Shown: positions 44,178 through 53,789 of the stretch, in pieces | How positions within the stretch are numbered: the first letter of the stretch is position 1 | Layout: every line of letters starts with the position of its first letter | NCBI GenBank assembly: GCA_030747695.1 | Contig: JASLKG010000008.1 | Coordinates: 1-64,000 of the forward strand | Reading direction: 5' to 3' | Source of the DNA: Candidatus Poseidoniaceae archaeon | GTDB taxonomy: Archaea > Thermoplasmatota > Poseidoniia > Poseidoniales > Poseidoniaceae | Length of the DNA: 64,000 bases | Notes under the pieces: model-generated | Told to the model about the DNA's origin: nothing | Seen by the model: the letters and a program-made list of their open reading frames with translations, nothing else | The model's database searches: none | Position numbers and translations under genes: made by a program

Positions 44178-47100
44178 TCAATAATCCCAGTCTTTGCCTT
44201 CGTCTTCATCTCCTCCACGGGAGAGGATGAATGCGCCTACAACAAACGCAACCACGACTAATCCGATTATGACTCCCCAAGTCCATGTTGGGACTTCTCC
44301 GTCACCTTCGGTACCTTCGCCGATTTGCTTACATTCATCACTGTCTGGATTATCGACACATGGATCGACTTGTGTATTATCAACTACTAGAGTTGCGTCG
44401 GTTCCAACATCTGCATTCTTGGAATTTCCAAGTGCATCGTATGGCACTGCAGTGAAGTAGAACTTCTTGGTTGAATCCGCACCTGGCTTGTTGATATCTG
44501 CACTAGTTGCATCTCCTGCATCTACACAATTATCTGAAGGCATCTCACCTGGGGTTCCCCAGCTGTAATCTGCGAAGCAGACCCACCATCCAGCTACATC
44601 GCCAGTGTCGCCACTAGCAGTCCATGTAACTGTCCAAGCACTGTCGTCCTTGTTTGAGATTCCAATTTCAGTTGCTGAAGCGTCTCCATCAACTACCTTG
44701 TCTGCTGTAGCACTACCTGTAGCAACAGTTGGGTTACATCCACCGACGTTACAAACTTCTAGAGTGACTGTGTAAGTTACTCCGTGAGATGTGTATGTTT
44801 GTCCATTCAAGCGCTCAGAGATTTGGCTTGTGTTCATTCCTGTTGTAACTTTACAATCAGAACCATCATCAGCACAGACTGTCATCTTCAGACTGTCTAT
44901 TCCTTGTACGGTAGCTCCTTCATATCCCCAAGACATATCGATATGTCCGCCAGCAACAGCAGCCATTGTCAAATCCTTTGGATGTGCAATAGGTGCTGAA
45001 ATCTCAATCAAATCTCCGCCCATTAGTACAATTGTACCTGCAGGTAGAGTTTGCGTATCAGCAGGGAATGCAACTGCAATAGTTCCAGTACTGCCTGCCG
45101 TAGATAATGTGGCATCTAATTGAGCCCATGCTCCTTGGTTTACATAGAACACACTTGTTACTGCATCTGTTACAACCGCTGTGTCATAATTAATCACAAA
45201 GGATTGTGTTAGTACGTTGTCTGCTAAGTACATTGTACTTGGTACGAAGTCAAGTACCCATACAGATTCGTAAACTCCAGAATAACCAAACGAGGCTAAA
45301 TCTTTCGAATATGTGTCCTGACTGTCTATGATAGACACTGTGTAGTCGTTGTTAGAATTGTATGTAAGATCGTAAACCATCTCAATACCACTGTCAGCAT
45401 TGTGTGATGCTGCCATGTGATTCCATACCATTACTTCAGTATAGTCAGTGCTGTAAGATGCATGTAAATCTGTAACTGTTACAGAATACATTTGATTTGT
45501 AGCCCATACTGAATCAATTGGATTCAAATTACAAACTGAGAATGCAGGGCCCATTCCATCACATTCTGAATTCTGACCCATTTCCAAACCAGGGTGAGTC
45601 CAAGAATATGTTAGTGTTGTACCTGTTGCATCATCAGCATCAACCGCTGATGCAGCTAAAGTAATCATTTTCTCTCCAGCTACAGTGATGTCTCCTTCTG
45701 TTTCAAGGGTGAGCGTGACATCCGGTCTGTTATTTAGAGCAACAATTTCGTACATATTTGCATCATCGTTACGTGAAGAGTCATCAGAATATGCTGGTAG
45801 ACCTGTATCAGCACCATTTTCATCAGTGCCATTTGGAATGTTTTCCATAGATACAACTGCTTCAATGTTATAGATACCTGGTACGAAGTCAAAGTATACA
45901 CACGCTTCTCCGAATTCCATTACACCTGGAGTGTCGAAATCCATTCCTAAGTTAGCATGCATGTAGTCTTCACCATTACCGCCCATGCAAGAATCTGCTT
46001 CATCCATAGTAGTTACACCAGTTGCTATATTCTCAATTGTGAATGAAACCTTCCAATCGTAAGTAGTTTCGAGATCGCTACCCATATGGCGTACGGATGC
46101 TTGTACACTTCCCCATGAAGGGTTTAGTGGACCTGAAGTCATCCCAGCCATATCTGGAGCTCCCATTGGGTTTCCATCACCATCTGAAGCGTATCCTTGA
46201 TTGATAACTAGATCTGTGATTCCAATGTCATGCATATTCTTGACCATTCCATCAATTTCATCTTCACTAGTTCCAGCGTCGTCATCTTGACCAAATTCTA
46301 CTTCACAGAAGTGTAGGTAAGTAATTTCAGTCTCTTCTGCGCCTTCTGTTTGGTTACGTGTTTCAGTTTCCATACAATCTGGGATCTGTCCATATCTAAC
46401 GTAACTAACTAAGCTAGCTTCAATCTTGTATGTACCAGATTGACTAGAAGTGTCTGGAGTCACATATCCTGCATAAGTTGCTGTGTCGTCCAAAGTCATT
46501 ACATATCTATTATCCGAAGTGGTATTGTTTACTTCTACTTCATGTTGGAAAGTTTCTGACATTGTCAAAGTACCTAGACCTCCAACACTTGTGACTCCCA
46601 TAAGGTCTTCACCAGCATCATTGGTTGCATTGGATAGAGTTCCAGTAACTTCTAAGGATACAACTATACTACGTGCTTCCCAATCAGTAGAACCATCTGT
46701 ACTAACAGTTAGAGTAAACGCCTTTGATCCTGGGCCTCCTTCAGTTTCTTTACCTGAATCCCAAGCAAGATCTACTACTACATCTTGCCAATCAGTTACA
46801 GAAACCATGACCTCTTGGTAATCATTACCGGGATCATTGTCTCCATATGCATCTGCAGTAATTACTACCATGTAATCACCTGTGATTGGAGTCCATGTAA
46901 TTGGACTACCTTGGTACACTGGCGTATATTTTCCATTAGCGAGATTATCTCCTGGTGCTAATGCTGCCCAAGGGCACGCCATAGTATCGTCACAGATTAC
47001 ATCGCCATTAGTCCAAGATAGTTCGTTACCAGCAGCATCCATAGCTAAATTGCCACGGTTTCCACTTTCAGCCAAATAGATAGAAACAGTTACTGCCATC

Positions 47101-47366
47101 TCATCTATAGCAGTGTCACCAGAATTACTGATGAACACTTCAAAATTGACATCTTCTCCGGCTTTCAACGTATTACGTAGTTCGCCAGTTATGTCGTCTG
47201 CGGTCGTCGGTCTTGGGTTAATGATTGATACAACTTCTGCGTTAGGGCCAGTACGGCCATCTGCGTCATTCATTTTTTCATTTTCCAGCTCAGCCCAATC
47301 TAGTGCTACAAGCGAGGTGCTTGCTAGCATTAGTAAGGCCAGAATCATGGGGGTTAACTTGCTCAT
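44178..47366 (-). CDS. Large surface protein with CARDB-like domains and C-terminal anchor (S-layer-like)
   Basis: The 1062-aa protein starts with a signal peptide (SKLTPMILALLMLASTSLVA). CARDB/Ig-like domains follow (for example 'LKAGEDVNFEVFISNSGDTAIDEMAVTVS' in parts), then several beta domains and an FN3-like stretch (GWWVCFADYSWG). A C-terminal transmembrane helix (VIIGLVVVAFVVGAFILS) ends in an acidic tail (RGGDEDEGKDWDY). It is rich in Asp, Thr and Asn-x-Thr/Ser sequons, as secreted archaeal proteins often are. ATG 47366 is preferred over 47372 and 47408 because GGAGG (47375-47379) lies 8 bases upstream. It has its own strong terminator. A structural or S-layer-type role is inferred from size, composition and anchor; no enzyme domain is seen. 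Confidence 0.85.
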   Translation of the reverse strand: MSKLTPMILALLMLASTSLVALDWAELENEKMNDADGRTGPNAEVVSIINPRPTTADDITGELRNTLKAGEDVNFEVFISNSGDTAIDEMAVTVSIYLAESGNRGNLAMDAAGNELSWTNGDVICDDTMACPWAALAPGDNLANGKYTPVYQGSPITWTPITGDYMVVITADAYGDNDPGNDYQEVMVSVTDWQDVVVDLAWDSGKETEGGPGSKAFTLTVSTDGSTDWEARSIVVSLEVTGTLSNATNDAGEDLMGVTSVGGLGTLTMSETFQHEVEVNNTTSDNRYVMTLDDTATYAGYVTPDTSSQSGTYKIEASLVSYVRYGQIPDCMETETRNQTEGAEETEITYLHFCEVEFGQDDDAGTSEDEIDGMVKNMHDIGITDLVINQGYASDGDGNPMGAPDMAGMTSGPLNPSWGSVQASVRHMGSDLETTYDWKVSFTIENIATGVTTMDEADSCMGGNGEDYMHANLGMDFDTPGVMEFGEACVYFDFVPGIYNIEAVVSMENIPNGTDENGADTGLPAYSDDSSRNDDANMYEIVALNNRPDVTLTLETEGDITVAGEKMITLAASAVDADDATGTTLTYSWTHPGLEMGQNSECDGMGPAFSVCNLNPIDSVWATNQMYSVTVTDLHASYSTDYTEVMVWNHMAASHNADSGIEMVYDLTYNSNNDYTVSIIDSQDTYSKDLASFGYSGVYESVWVLDFVPSTMYLADNVLTQSFVINYDTAVVTDAVTSVFYVNQGAWAQLDATLSTAGSTGTIAVAFPADTQTLPAGTIVLMGGDLIEISAPIAHPKDLTMAAVAGGHIDMSWGYEGATVQGIDSLKMTVCADDGSDCKVTTGMNTSQISERLNGQTYTSHGVTYTVTLEVCNVGGCNPTVATGSATADKVVDGDASATEIGISNKDDSAWTVTWTASGDTGDVAGWWVCFADYSWGTPGEMPSDNCVDAGDATSADINKPGADSTKKFYFTAVPYDALGNSKNADVGTDATLVVDNTQVDPCVDNPDSDECKQIGEGTEGDGEVPTWTWGVIIGLVVVAFVVGAFILSRGGDEDEGKDWDY

Positions 47367-47590
47367 TGTCATGTCCTCCACTAGGGTGGTTGGAGACCCC
47401 CACGTCACGTTGGGTATTTAGGCATTGGGAAGAAATCCATACAACAGATAGTGAGAATGGTCGGTTTTTATAAATTTTTCACACCCTCTCAGTCTCCCGT
47501 TTACAGCGGAAAAATGTAATAAAATAGCCTCGGCTGGTACAGAAGATTTGTAAATTCTTTTCATCAATCTTTTTGAATTTATTAAATGTT

Positions 47591-50500
47591 TCAATCTATA
47601 CTTGAAATTGCTCGAGCAGGGGGAATCGATGATGCTCTTTTCACAGGCATAAAAGTTGCAATTATTACTAATATAATTGCTCCAATTAGTAATCCTATTG
47701 TTGTGGCCCATGGTAATACCAATTCCGCACCACGTTCCGCCCAAAATGAATTATGTAAGCCAATATGAAAGAAAATCCCGATGATTGCGCCATTTAGCAT
47801 CCCCAAAAGTGAGATCCACAAGATCTCAATTAGCAATGAAATCATAACTAATCTTCTCCTAAATCCAAGTGCCCTCAACATTCCAATCTGGCCAGAGCGC
47901 TCCGAAACTGATCGATAAGTTACTACACCAATGCCAGCTATTCCTACAATCAATCCTAGTGCAAGATATGCTTGGAATATATCTAATATCTGGAAGACTA
48001 GACCTAAAATTAGTAGTATTTCACCCTCGATAACAGTTACGTGTACTCCATCTGAAGCCAATTCATCAGACAAGACATCATGCAATTGTGCTGACTCTAT
48101 GCCTGAATTATGTGAAACATATATTCTAGTTACCACTCCTCCAAATTGTTCTTCAACAATTTCATTATTCATCCATATACCTGCACTGAACAAATATGAT
48201 GACTCTGAAAGTATGCCTCCTACTACCAATGAACGAGTATTTCCTGGGTTGGAAATATCAATTAGTAAAATCGATTCTCCAATTGAAATAGTTAATCCAG
48301 TCATAGACTCTCCTGTATTTGGATCTACTAACGCAAATGAACTATCTAGGAATACTATATCATCACGATAATTTAGTGCATCCCAAGCATCTTGTTCGGT
48401 TTGACCAAGTGAAGGATCCCAACTCTCTAATGGCAGACCTCCATGCTTGACAAAACCATCATCTACGCCACGCAATAAGTATGGTATCTTTTCTTCCTCA
48501 TGTTCAACCCAAACTACCGCCCTAGATACTTGTCCGACTGTGTCGATGCTCGCTGCATGATTATCTTCCAAGCCCCACTCTAGTGGATCAGAAGTCAAAT
48601 TTAATGGTAAACTTCGAGAAGATGAGAGTAGTATCTCAAAATCGCCACTAGCATCTTCAACGTAGCCTTGTGAATGTTCTTCAAACTGAACTGAATAACC
48701 TGCTAATACTACTACACTAAAAATTGTAAGTGAAAACATCCCCATGATGATTGAAGTACGCAAAGGTGAAGCGTTTGGATGTGCGATTGCAACTGTGGCT
48801 GCTGGGCCAATACGTTTTGTAAATAGCGAAGACCTTGAGAAATAATTTGCAATTATAGGAGCTAGCCCTGACAGAACCAAAACTCCTGCAAAAACCTCTA
48901 CAAACCCTAGAACAATGAATGTCACTTCATCTTGTAATGTCCCTGCCGCTACCGGAGCCCATGAAGAGGGAAATATAGCCCATAAGATTAGAGCTACGCC
49001 TGAAATTGCCATTGTATTCCTACCTGCATTGCGTATTCCTTTACGACGCAAATGGGGAATTGCAAAAGTAAATATCGGCACAAATCCCATCACAAACATT
49101 GAACCTGAAAGATTCCATAATGCATGCCTAAGTGATGATGACGGATCCAGTAATAACATATACAAAAAGAAGATTACTGAACCGCCAAACAACAAAATTA
49201 GTGTCAAATAAAACCACCAGGGTATACCACTAAATCTCAACGGAGAAATGTCACGTAAAGCTTGAACAACATTCAATCTACTAGTCCAAAGGGACGAGAG
49301 CCATAAAATTGACAATGCAATAACAAATCCACTAGAGGCCCCAATCACCACACTATCCCATTCGAAATCGAAGGAAATTCCTGCTGCTCCTGCCGTAGAA
49401 AAGGCACTTGAAAATACAAGTGAAATTATCCATGCCAAAAATAATCCAAAAATGCCCCCTAGTAAACTTGCAGTGCCTGAAAGTACCATCCCTTCAGAAA
49501 TAGTAAGTGCCCTGAGATCACTTTGCTTTAATCCAATTGCCCTCACTATAGCCCCTTCTAATCTACGACTCTCTGAAAGCATAATCACTATCGTAATTGC
49601 AAGTAGAACACCTGACGCAATTGTGAATGTGCCAAACACAAGGAACATTACAGAAAATACTCCTGAACTACTTTCCGCTACTGCTAGTGCATCTTCCTTT
49701 ACGGGACTAATTTTAAGTCCCATTGTCTCTGTAGTTGAAACTTCATCAAGCCAGCTTGAAATAGCAACAACATTACCATTTGAAATTACTAATATGGTTC
49801 TTTCTCCTTCAGCTGCTGAAGCCAATTCTTCACCATCTGAAATATTTACTAATCCTATGATTAATGATTGTAATTCTTCAATACTAGGTGCGTTTACTGA
49901 AGACATATTGCCATCAATCGTTAATGAATGTGGACTAGCATCGCCATATGCCCATGGAATTAATCCATTAATTCGAATTGATTCATTTACAGGCAATAAT
50001 GACAGTCTATTTGAGATTAATATTTTTCCTTCAGGTGGTGAAAGATTACCATCTGTCGCTAATAGTAATTGAGGAGTCTCTCCGAAACTTCCGATGTCAA
50101 TTGAAGTCGCGAGCCGAGGAGTAACTAACCCCTCTGACTCAGAGACCAATGTGCCGCCTTCAATTGTACATAGAATATCATCATCATCATATACCGCAAA
50201 ATTACCATTACAAAGAGGATGTAACTCTACTAAGAATTCGCCTGTGATGCTATGTAACATTGTACCATTTAGCAATAAACCATTACGTAAACCATTCCAA
50301 CCTTCAATAGATTGATTATTTTTTGAAGTCCAACCATTGGGTGAACCAAAATAAATTTGTTCGTCATAAAATAACCATTCACCAGAATAATTGAGTTCTT
50401 TCCATTGACTAGCGTTTTCTTCATAAATTGTCGTACCCAATAGATGTTTGACAGCTAGCCATTCTCCCTCCCCCGATTTCAGATGATCTATTGAAAATAT

Positions 50501-51949
50501 AGTAGATGGCAAGGATGGCAAGGGTATTGAGGTCGTTGTTGCGATAAAGATTTCCTCGTTCTTTACATGAATAACTGGATCAATATCGGAATTGTTTGGA
50601 ACTTCAGTTAGGCCATCAGTATGAGCTACGATAAGATTTGAGCCATTCAACTCGACATCATTGATTAAGCCCCCGTTTGGAACATCCCACCTATGAGATG
50701 AACCGCCTCTGTCCTTTTGAAAAGAAACTGAGCCACTCGAAATATACCAATCTCCCTCTTCAGTGATCACTATTTGCTTAATTTCATCATCAGGAAGTGT
50801 CAGTATGTAACGTTGAGATTCTATCTGGCTTAATGGAATCTGCAATATTTCCATATGTGAACCGTTTTCCAATAACAATTCATTTTTTGATTCATGCCAA
50901 GATTCCATAAATGTAGAATCCAAACGGCCAAGCCCTGATGTTTGAGTAATCGAAATTGTATTATTGTCTTCTAATAATTCAAATCCTGATTCTTCAGCAC
51001 CAATCTGTAAATCTAATTCCGATTCTATTGTCGGTATTGTCTTGTTAGCATTTACATCTTCATCTAATGATAATCTCAAACGATTTACATGGCCGGATTT
51101 TATCTGAAGTTCTTGAGCCAGATCTAAGGAGGTAAACAAAGCAGGAGAACGTGTTCCAGACATTGATCCCTTTCCTTCCATTGAAATTATTTCAGTCAAA
51201 ATAACGCTATTCGATTCTTCATCTAATTCACCGTCGCTACCAACATCATACCAGGTTATTGAAATGGTATCCCCAATAGATGCATTGAGTTCCTGTGCGG
51301 CAACACTGTTCACGGCAATTCCATTCCAATTATCATATGCATACCATGTTAAGGAAGGTATAGCTTTATCATTTGAGACTCGTAGTGTTACTGTTTTTTC
51401 AATACCGTGACTCCACTCGTCAATGATGCCTTTTGACATTAGATTTGAACCAAACTCTGATGTTAAATTTTCATCCAGTTCTAACAATAACCCCGTTCGC
51501 TTATCATAATGAGAGATCACAATATCTGTATTGCCATAAATTGCTTCTATTTCAGAAGTCATTGTTGCATCTAAACTATCTCCCACAACTAATGAAGAGG
51601 TAATTATTGAAGATGTAACTAATAATCCTGCAATCATCAAAGCGCTTTGTCTAGAACGACGACGTATGTTCTCCATTGCCATACGGAAAACCAATAACCT
51701 CCGCGGAGAAAGCATTGCAGCAATACAGATATTTGAAATGAGGCCACCTGCAATTACACTCGTCCATATTGCAACAAATGAAAAGTCAAGCCAATTTAGT
51801 AAACTCCAAATTATCCATGCATCGATAATCGGACCGATACCTATCACGATTGATTTCCACGAATTGCTCACACTTTCACGCAATATCCATGCTGTACTAA
51901 CGCTGAATGGAGCGATTAACGCAATTACTGCAAGGGTCTCATTTAGCAT
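47591..51949 (-). CDS. MacB/FtsX-type ABC transporter permease with very large ectodomain
   Basis: This 1452-aa protein has three N-terminal helices, then a helix at ~107-127 followed by a large extracytoplasmic region (~130-770). About eight further helices come in the range 780-1120, a second ectodomain at ~1130-1320, and three final helices with the FtsX core motif (ERSGQIGMLRALGFRRRLV). Two FtsX/MacB-like halves are thus fused in one chain. The first ectodomain contains a MacB_PCD-like part and then ~220 residues of repeated short beta strands with Trp/Gly turns (about 50150-50810) that look like a beta-propeller-type insert. Such permeases drive export or remodelling of lipoproteins, peptides or surface components using an ATPase partner. 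The partner is the adjacent gene, 2 bases upstream. Confidence 0.88.
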   Translation of the reverse strand: MLNETLAVIALIAPFSVSTAWILRESVSNSWKSIVIGIGPIIDAWIIWSLLNWLDFSFVAIWTSVIAGGLISNICIAAMLSPRRLLVFRMAMENIRRRSRQSALMIAGLLVTSSIITSSLVVGDSLDATMTSEIEAIYGNTDIVISHYDKRTGLLLELDENLTSEFGSNLMSKGIIDEWSHGIEKTVTLRVSNDKAIPSLTWYAYDNWNGIAVNSVAAQELNASIGDTISITWYDVGSDGELDEESNSVILTEIISMEGKGSMSGTRSPALFTSLDLAQELQIKSGHVNRLRLSLDEDVNANKTIPTIESELDLQIGAEESGFELLEDNNTISITQTSGLGRLDSTFMESWHESKNELLLENGSHMEILQIPLSQIESQRYILTLPDDEIKQIVITEEGDWYISSGSVSFQKDRGGSSHRWDVPNGGLINDVELNGSNLIVAHTDGLTEVPNNSDIDPVIHVKNEEIFIATTTSIPLPSLPSTIFSIDHLKSGEGEWLAVKHLLGTTIYEENASQWKELNYSGEWLFYDEQIYFGSPNGWTSKNNQSIEGWNGLRNGLLLNGTMLHSITGEFLVELHPLCNGNFAVYDDDDILCTIEGGTLVSESEGLVTPRLATSIDIGSFGETPQLLLATDGNLSPPEGKILISNRLSLLPVNESIRINGLIPWAYGDASPHSLTIDGNMSSVNAPSIEELQSLIIGLVNISDGEELASAAEGERTILVISNGNVVAISSWLDEVSTTETMGLKISPVKEDALAVAESSSGVFSVMFLVFGTFTIASGVLLAITIVIMLSESRRLEGAIVRAIGLKQSDLRALTISEGMVLSGTASLLGGIFGLFLAWIISLVFSSAFSTAGAAGISFDFEWDSVVIGASSGFVIALSILWLSSLWTSRLNVVQALRDISPLRFSGIPWWFYLTLILLFGGSVIFFLYMLLLDPSSSLRHALWNLSGSMFVMGFVPIFTFAIPHLRRKGIRNAGRNTMAISGVALILWAIFPSSWAPVAAGTLQDEVTFIVLGFVEVFAGVLVLSGLAPIIANYFSRSSLFTKRIGPAATVAIAHPNASPLRTSIIMGMFSLTIFSVVVLAGYSVQFEEHSQGYVEDASGDFEILLSSSRSLPLNLTSDPLEWGLEDNHAASIDTVGQVSRAVVWVEHEEEKIPYLLRGVDDGFVKHGGLPLESWDPSLGQTEQDAWDALNYRDDIVFLDSSFALVDPNTGESMTGLTISIGESILLIDISNPGNTRSLVVGGILSESSYLFSAGIWMNNEIVEEQFGGVVTRIYVSHNSGIESAQLHDVLSDELASDGVHVTVIEGEILLILGLVFQILDIFQAYLALGLIVGIAGIGVVTYRSVSERSGQIGMLRALGFRRRLVMISLLIEILWISLLGMLNGAIIGIFFHIGLHNSFWAERGAELVLPWATTIGLLIGAIILVIIATFMPVKRASSIPPARAISSID

Positions 51950-51951
51950 GA

Positions 51952-52632
51952 TTAATCCTCTTCATCGAGAATTTTGCCATCTGACATGTGTATTACTCTT
52001 GAACACCGATCTGCTACTGATTCATCGTGAGTAACAATGACGATACTAACATTATCTGAATTTATCTGAGTCAATATCTCCATTACCTGATCACTTGTAT
52101 TACTATCAAGATTACCTGTTGGTTCATCACAAAGAATTATTGAGGGGCTGTGCACAATTGCTCTTGCAATTGAAACTCTCTGTTGTTGACCGCCAGAAAG
52201 TTCTGCTGGGCGATGATCTGATCTATCAGACAAACCTACACGACTTAATGATTTGAGCGCTATTTCTCTTGATTGGCTAGAATCCATGCCTTGCAATAAT
52301 AATGGTATCTCTACATTTTCTAATGCAGTCATTACATCAAGTAGATGGAATTTTTGGAAAATAAATCCCATCGATTTACCCCTAATGTCTGTTCTCTCAT
52401 CGTCTGAAATTCCAAATAGTGGTTTTCCCGAAACAAAAACTTGTCCTGCAGAAGGGTCGTCAATGCCGCTTAGCATGTTTAAAAGCGTGGTTTTACCGCA
52501 TCCAGAAGCACCCATTATTGCAACCATCTCTCCAGTCGCTATTTCGAGGTCCACTCCTCTTACAGCCTGTACTTTTTCTTCACCCATCTCGTAAACTTTC
52601 CACAATCCTTGGCACTTGAGAGCTGTTGCCAT
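51952..52632 (-). CDS. ABC transporter ATP-binding protein, LolD/MacB type
   Basis: About 226 aa. Walker A is GASGCGKTTLLN (about residues 39-50), the Q-loop follows in FIFQKFHLLD, the signature is LSGGQQQRVSIARAI, Walker B is IILCDEPTGNLD and the switch His is in IVTHD. The H/Q-loop context 'LLDVMTALENVEIPLLL' is typical of the MacB/LolD/FtsE subfamily. It energises the large permease encoded immediately downstream. ATG 52632 begins the conserved domain; the frame extends to a GTG at 52671 with a Cys-rich leader that looks unreal. It is divergent from the moaD-like gene, with 51 bases between starts. Confidence 0.93.
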   Translation of the reverse strand: MATALKCQGLWKVYEMGEEKVQAVRGVDLEIATGEMVAIMGASGCGKTTLLNMLSGIDDPSAGQVFVSGKPLFGISDDERTDIRGKSMGFIFQKFHLLDVMTALENVEIPLLLQGMDSSQSREIALKSLSRVGLSDRSDHRPAELSGGQQQRVSIARAIVHSPSIILCDEPTGNLDSNTSDQVMEILTQINSDNVSIVIVTHDESVADRCSRVIHMSDGKILDEED

Positions 52633-52683
52633 ATTGGGCTCACAGCAGCACGACTTGATAAGATGCGCCACTTACGGAGCCTC

Positions 52684-52917
52684 ATGAGGGTGAAGGTCTT
52701 AGCATTCGGGCCAATTGCCGAGATATTGGGCGGAAGGCATCATGAAACTACTATACCTCCAAACAGTTCTATACGCTTTTTGATGGAAGAACTAGAATTA
52801 GATGTTTGGCTAAATAAGGGGATTGTGTTCAGCATTAATGGAGAAACTGTTTCAGATGACCAGCCGCTATTTGACGGTGATGAAATCGCCCTTCTTCCAC
52901 CGGTTTCGGGAGGATAA
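52684..52917 (+). CDS. moaD: MoaD/ThiS-type small ubiquitin-like sulfur carrier
   Basis: 77 aa, beta-grasp fold pattern (MRVKVLAFGPIAEILGG...) ending in the diagnostic ...LPPVSGG. The C-terminal Gly-Gly is adenylated and thiocarboxylated by an E1-like enzyme, for molybdopterin or for tRNA thiolation, and in archaea such proteins (SAMPs) may also be attached to other proteins. No moaE or E1 gene is nearby, so the pathway cannot be fixed. GGAG precedes ATG 52684 by 4 bases; longer in-frame starts (to 52609) overlap the divergent ABC gene and are rejected. Confidence 0.85.
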   Translation: MRVKVLAFGPIAEILGGRHHETTIPPNSSIRFLMEELELDVWLNKGIVFSINGETVSDDQPLFDGDEIALLPPVSGG

Positions 52918-52969
52918 CAGCCGATTGATTGACAAGGAGAAAGCTTCTGGCCTTTGATGAGGGGAACAA

Positions 52970-53260
52970 ATGTTAAACACCGGAGAGATAATGATACTAG
53001 TAGTGATTTTCTTCCTACTATTTGGTGCAGAACGACTACCTAAACTCGCTAGAGCTGCAGGACAATCGAAAGGAGAATTCCAAAAAGGTATGCGTGAGGT
53101 TACAGGAAATCCTGACACATCAAACACAGAAAATGACCTTGAATCCGGGGGGAAAACAGCAGCAGTGAAAGCCGCACAAGATGCTGAAGCCAAAGGAATT
53201 GATCCCTCTGGTATGACCACAGAAGAAGCCGATTCAAAGTCTGATGATTCAGAAGAATAA
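52970..53260 (+). CDS. tatA: Twin-arginine translocase subunit TatA
   Basis: 96 aa. A short N-terminal membrane helix (EIMILVVIFFLLFG) is followed by the amphipathic helix FGAERLPKLARAAGQSKGEFQKG, with the Phe-Gly hinge and Leu-Pro that define TatA/Hcf106. A charged Ser/Asp-rich tail follows. It forms the pore for export of folded Tat substrates, which fits the abundance of secreted proteins here. GAGGGG lies a few bases upstream of ATG 52970. tatC is not in the window. Its stop abuts the nob1 stop. Confidence 0.93.
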   Translation: MLNTGEIMILVVIFFLLFGAERLPKLARAAGQSKGEFQKGMREVTGNPDTSNTENDLESGGKTAAVKAAQDAEAKGIDPSGMTTEEADSKSDDSEE

Positions 53261-53725
53261 TCAGTTTCTTTTCCTCTTAATCTTCATTATTGAACCACAT
53301 ATTTCGCATTCCTTGTCTTCGTTGCTATTTGCTTCAGAAGTAGCCCTACATCCAATACAACGTAATTCCCATTGCCATTGTTGATTTGAACGTTTATTTG
53401 ATACTGCTTCAAATGGATGGCCAATAGACCTACATACATTTTGTAATGAATAATCGTCAGTATACAAGGTGTGACCTGTAGACAATGCATTAGCAAGAAC
53501 CTCCAAATCAACAGGAGATAATCTAGGGAGATCCCCTGTTTTTGCTGCTGCTGCCTCTGCATCTCCAATTGGTGGAGTCATCCATGACATTTCGATTGTT
53601 TCGACTAGTAAAGCACGTTCAGTTGATAATTTCTTTAGTTCATCTAACTGTGAATGTGCCACAATGCCTCCTACCAAACGCTGAATGGGCCAATGGAGTA
53701 ATGCAGCAGTATCTAGCACCGGCAT
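53261..53725 (-). CDS. nob1: rRNA maturation endonuclease Nob1
   Basis: 154 aa. An N-terminal PIN domain (MPVLDTAALLHWP with the first acidic residue, SPVDLEVLANAL, and the DDYSLQNVC acidic cluster) is followed by a zinc ribbon (RCIGC...KECEICG, four Cys) and a basic tail (KIKRKRN). Nob1 cuts the 3' end of 16S pre-rRNA in late small-subunit assembly. Length is typical for archaeal Nob1. The basic tail probably binds RNA. Confidence 0.92.
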   Translation of the reverse strand: MPVLDTAALLHWPIQRLVGGIVAHSQLDELKKLSTERALLVETIEMSWMTPPIGDAEAAAAKTGDLPRLSPVDLEVLANALSTGHTLYTDDYSLQNVCRSIGHPFEAVSNKRSNQQWQWELRCIGCRATSEANSNEDKECEICGSIMKIKRKRN

Positions 53726-53789
53726 GGAACAGATGGTAGAATAAATGCATCATGAACGCTTCGGAGAAACAGAGACTTCATCCCTATGA

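Noticed and set aside
223-47366. CRISPR array or transposon in the repeat-rich genes
   Set aside because: Repeats are protein-level, diverged and in frame; no short identical direct repeats with spacers, no transposase and no terminal inverted repeats.
47418-47744. Minus-strand frame overlapping the C-terminal end of the permease gene
   Set aside because: It is out of frame with a strongly supported gene and has no family signal.
49452-50072. Open frame of 206 codons on the plus strand inside the ABC permease
   Set aside because: It mirrors the permease coding strand, giving Ser/Pro/Ile-rich sequence typical of an antisense shadow.
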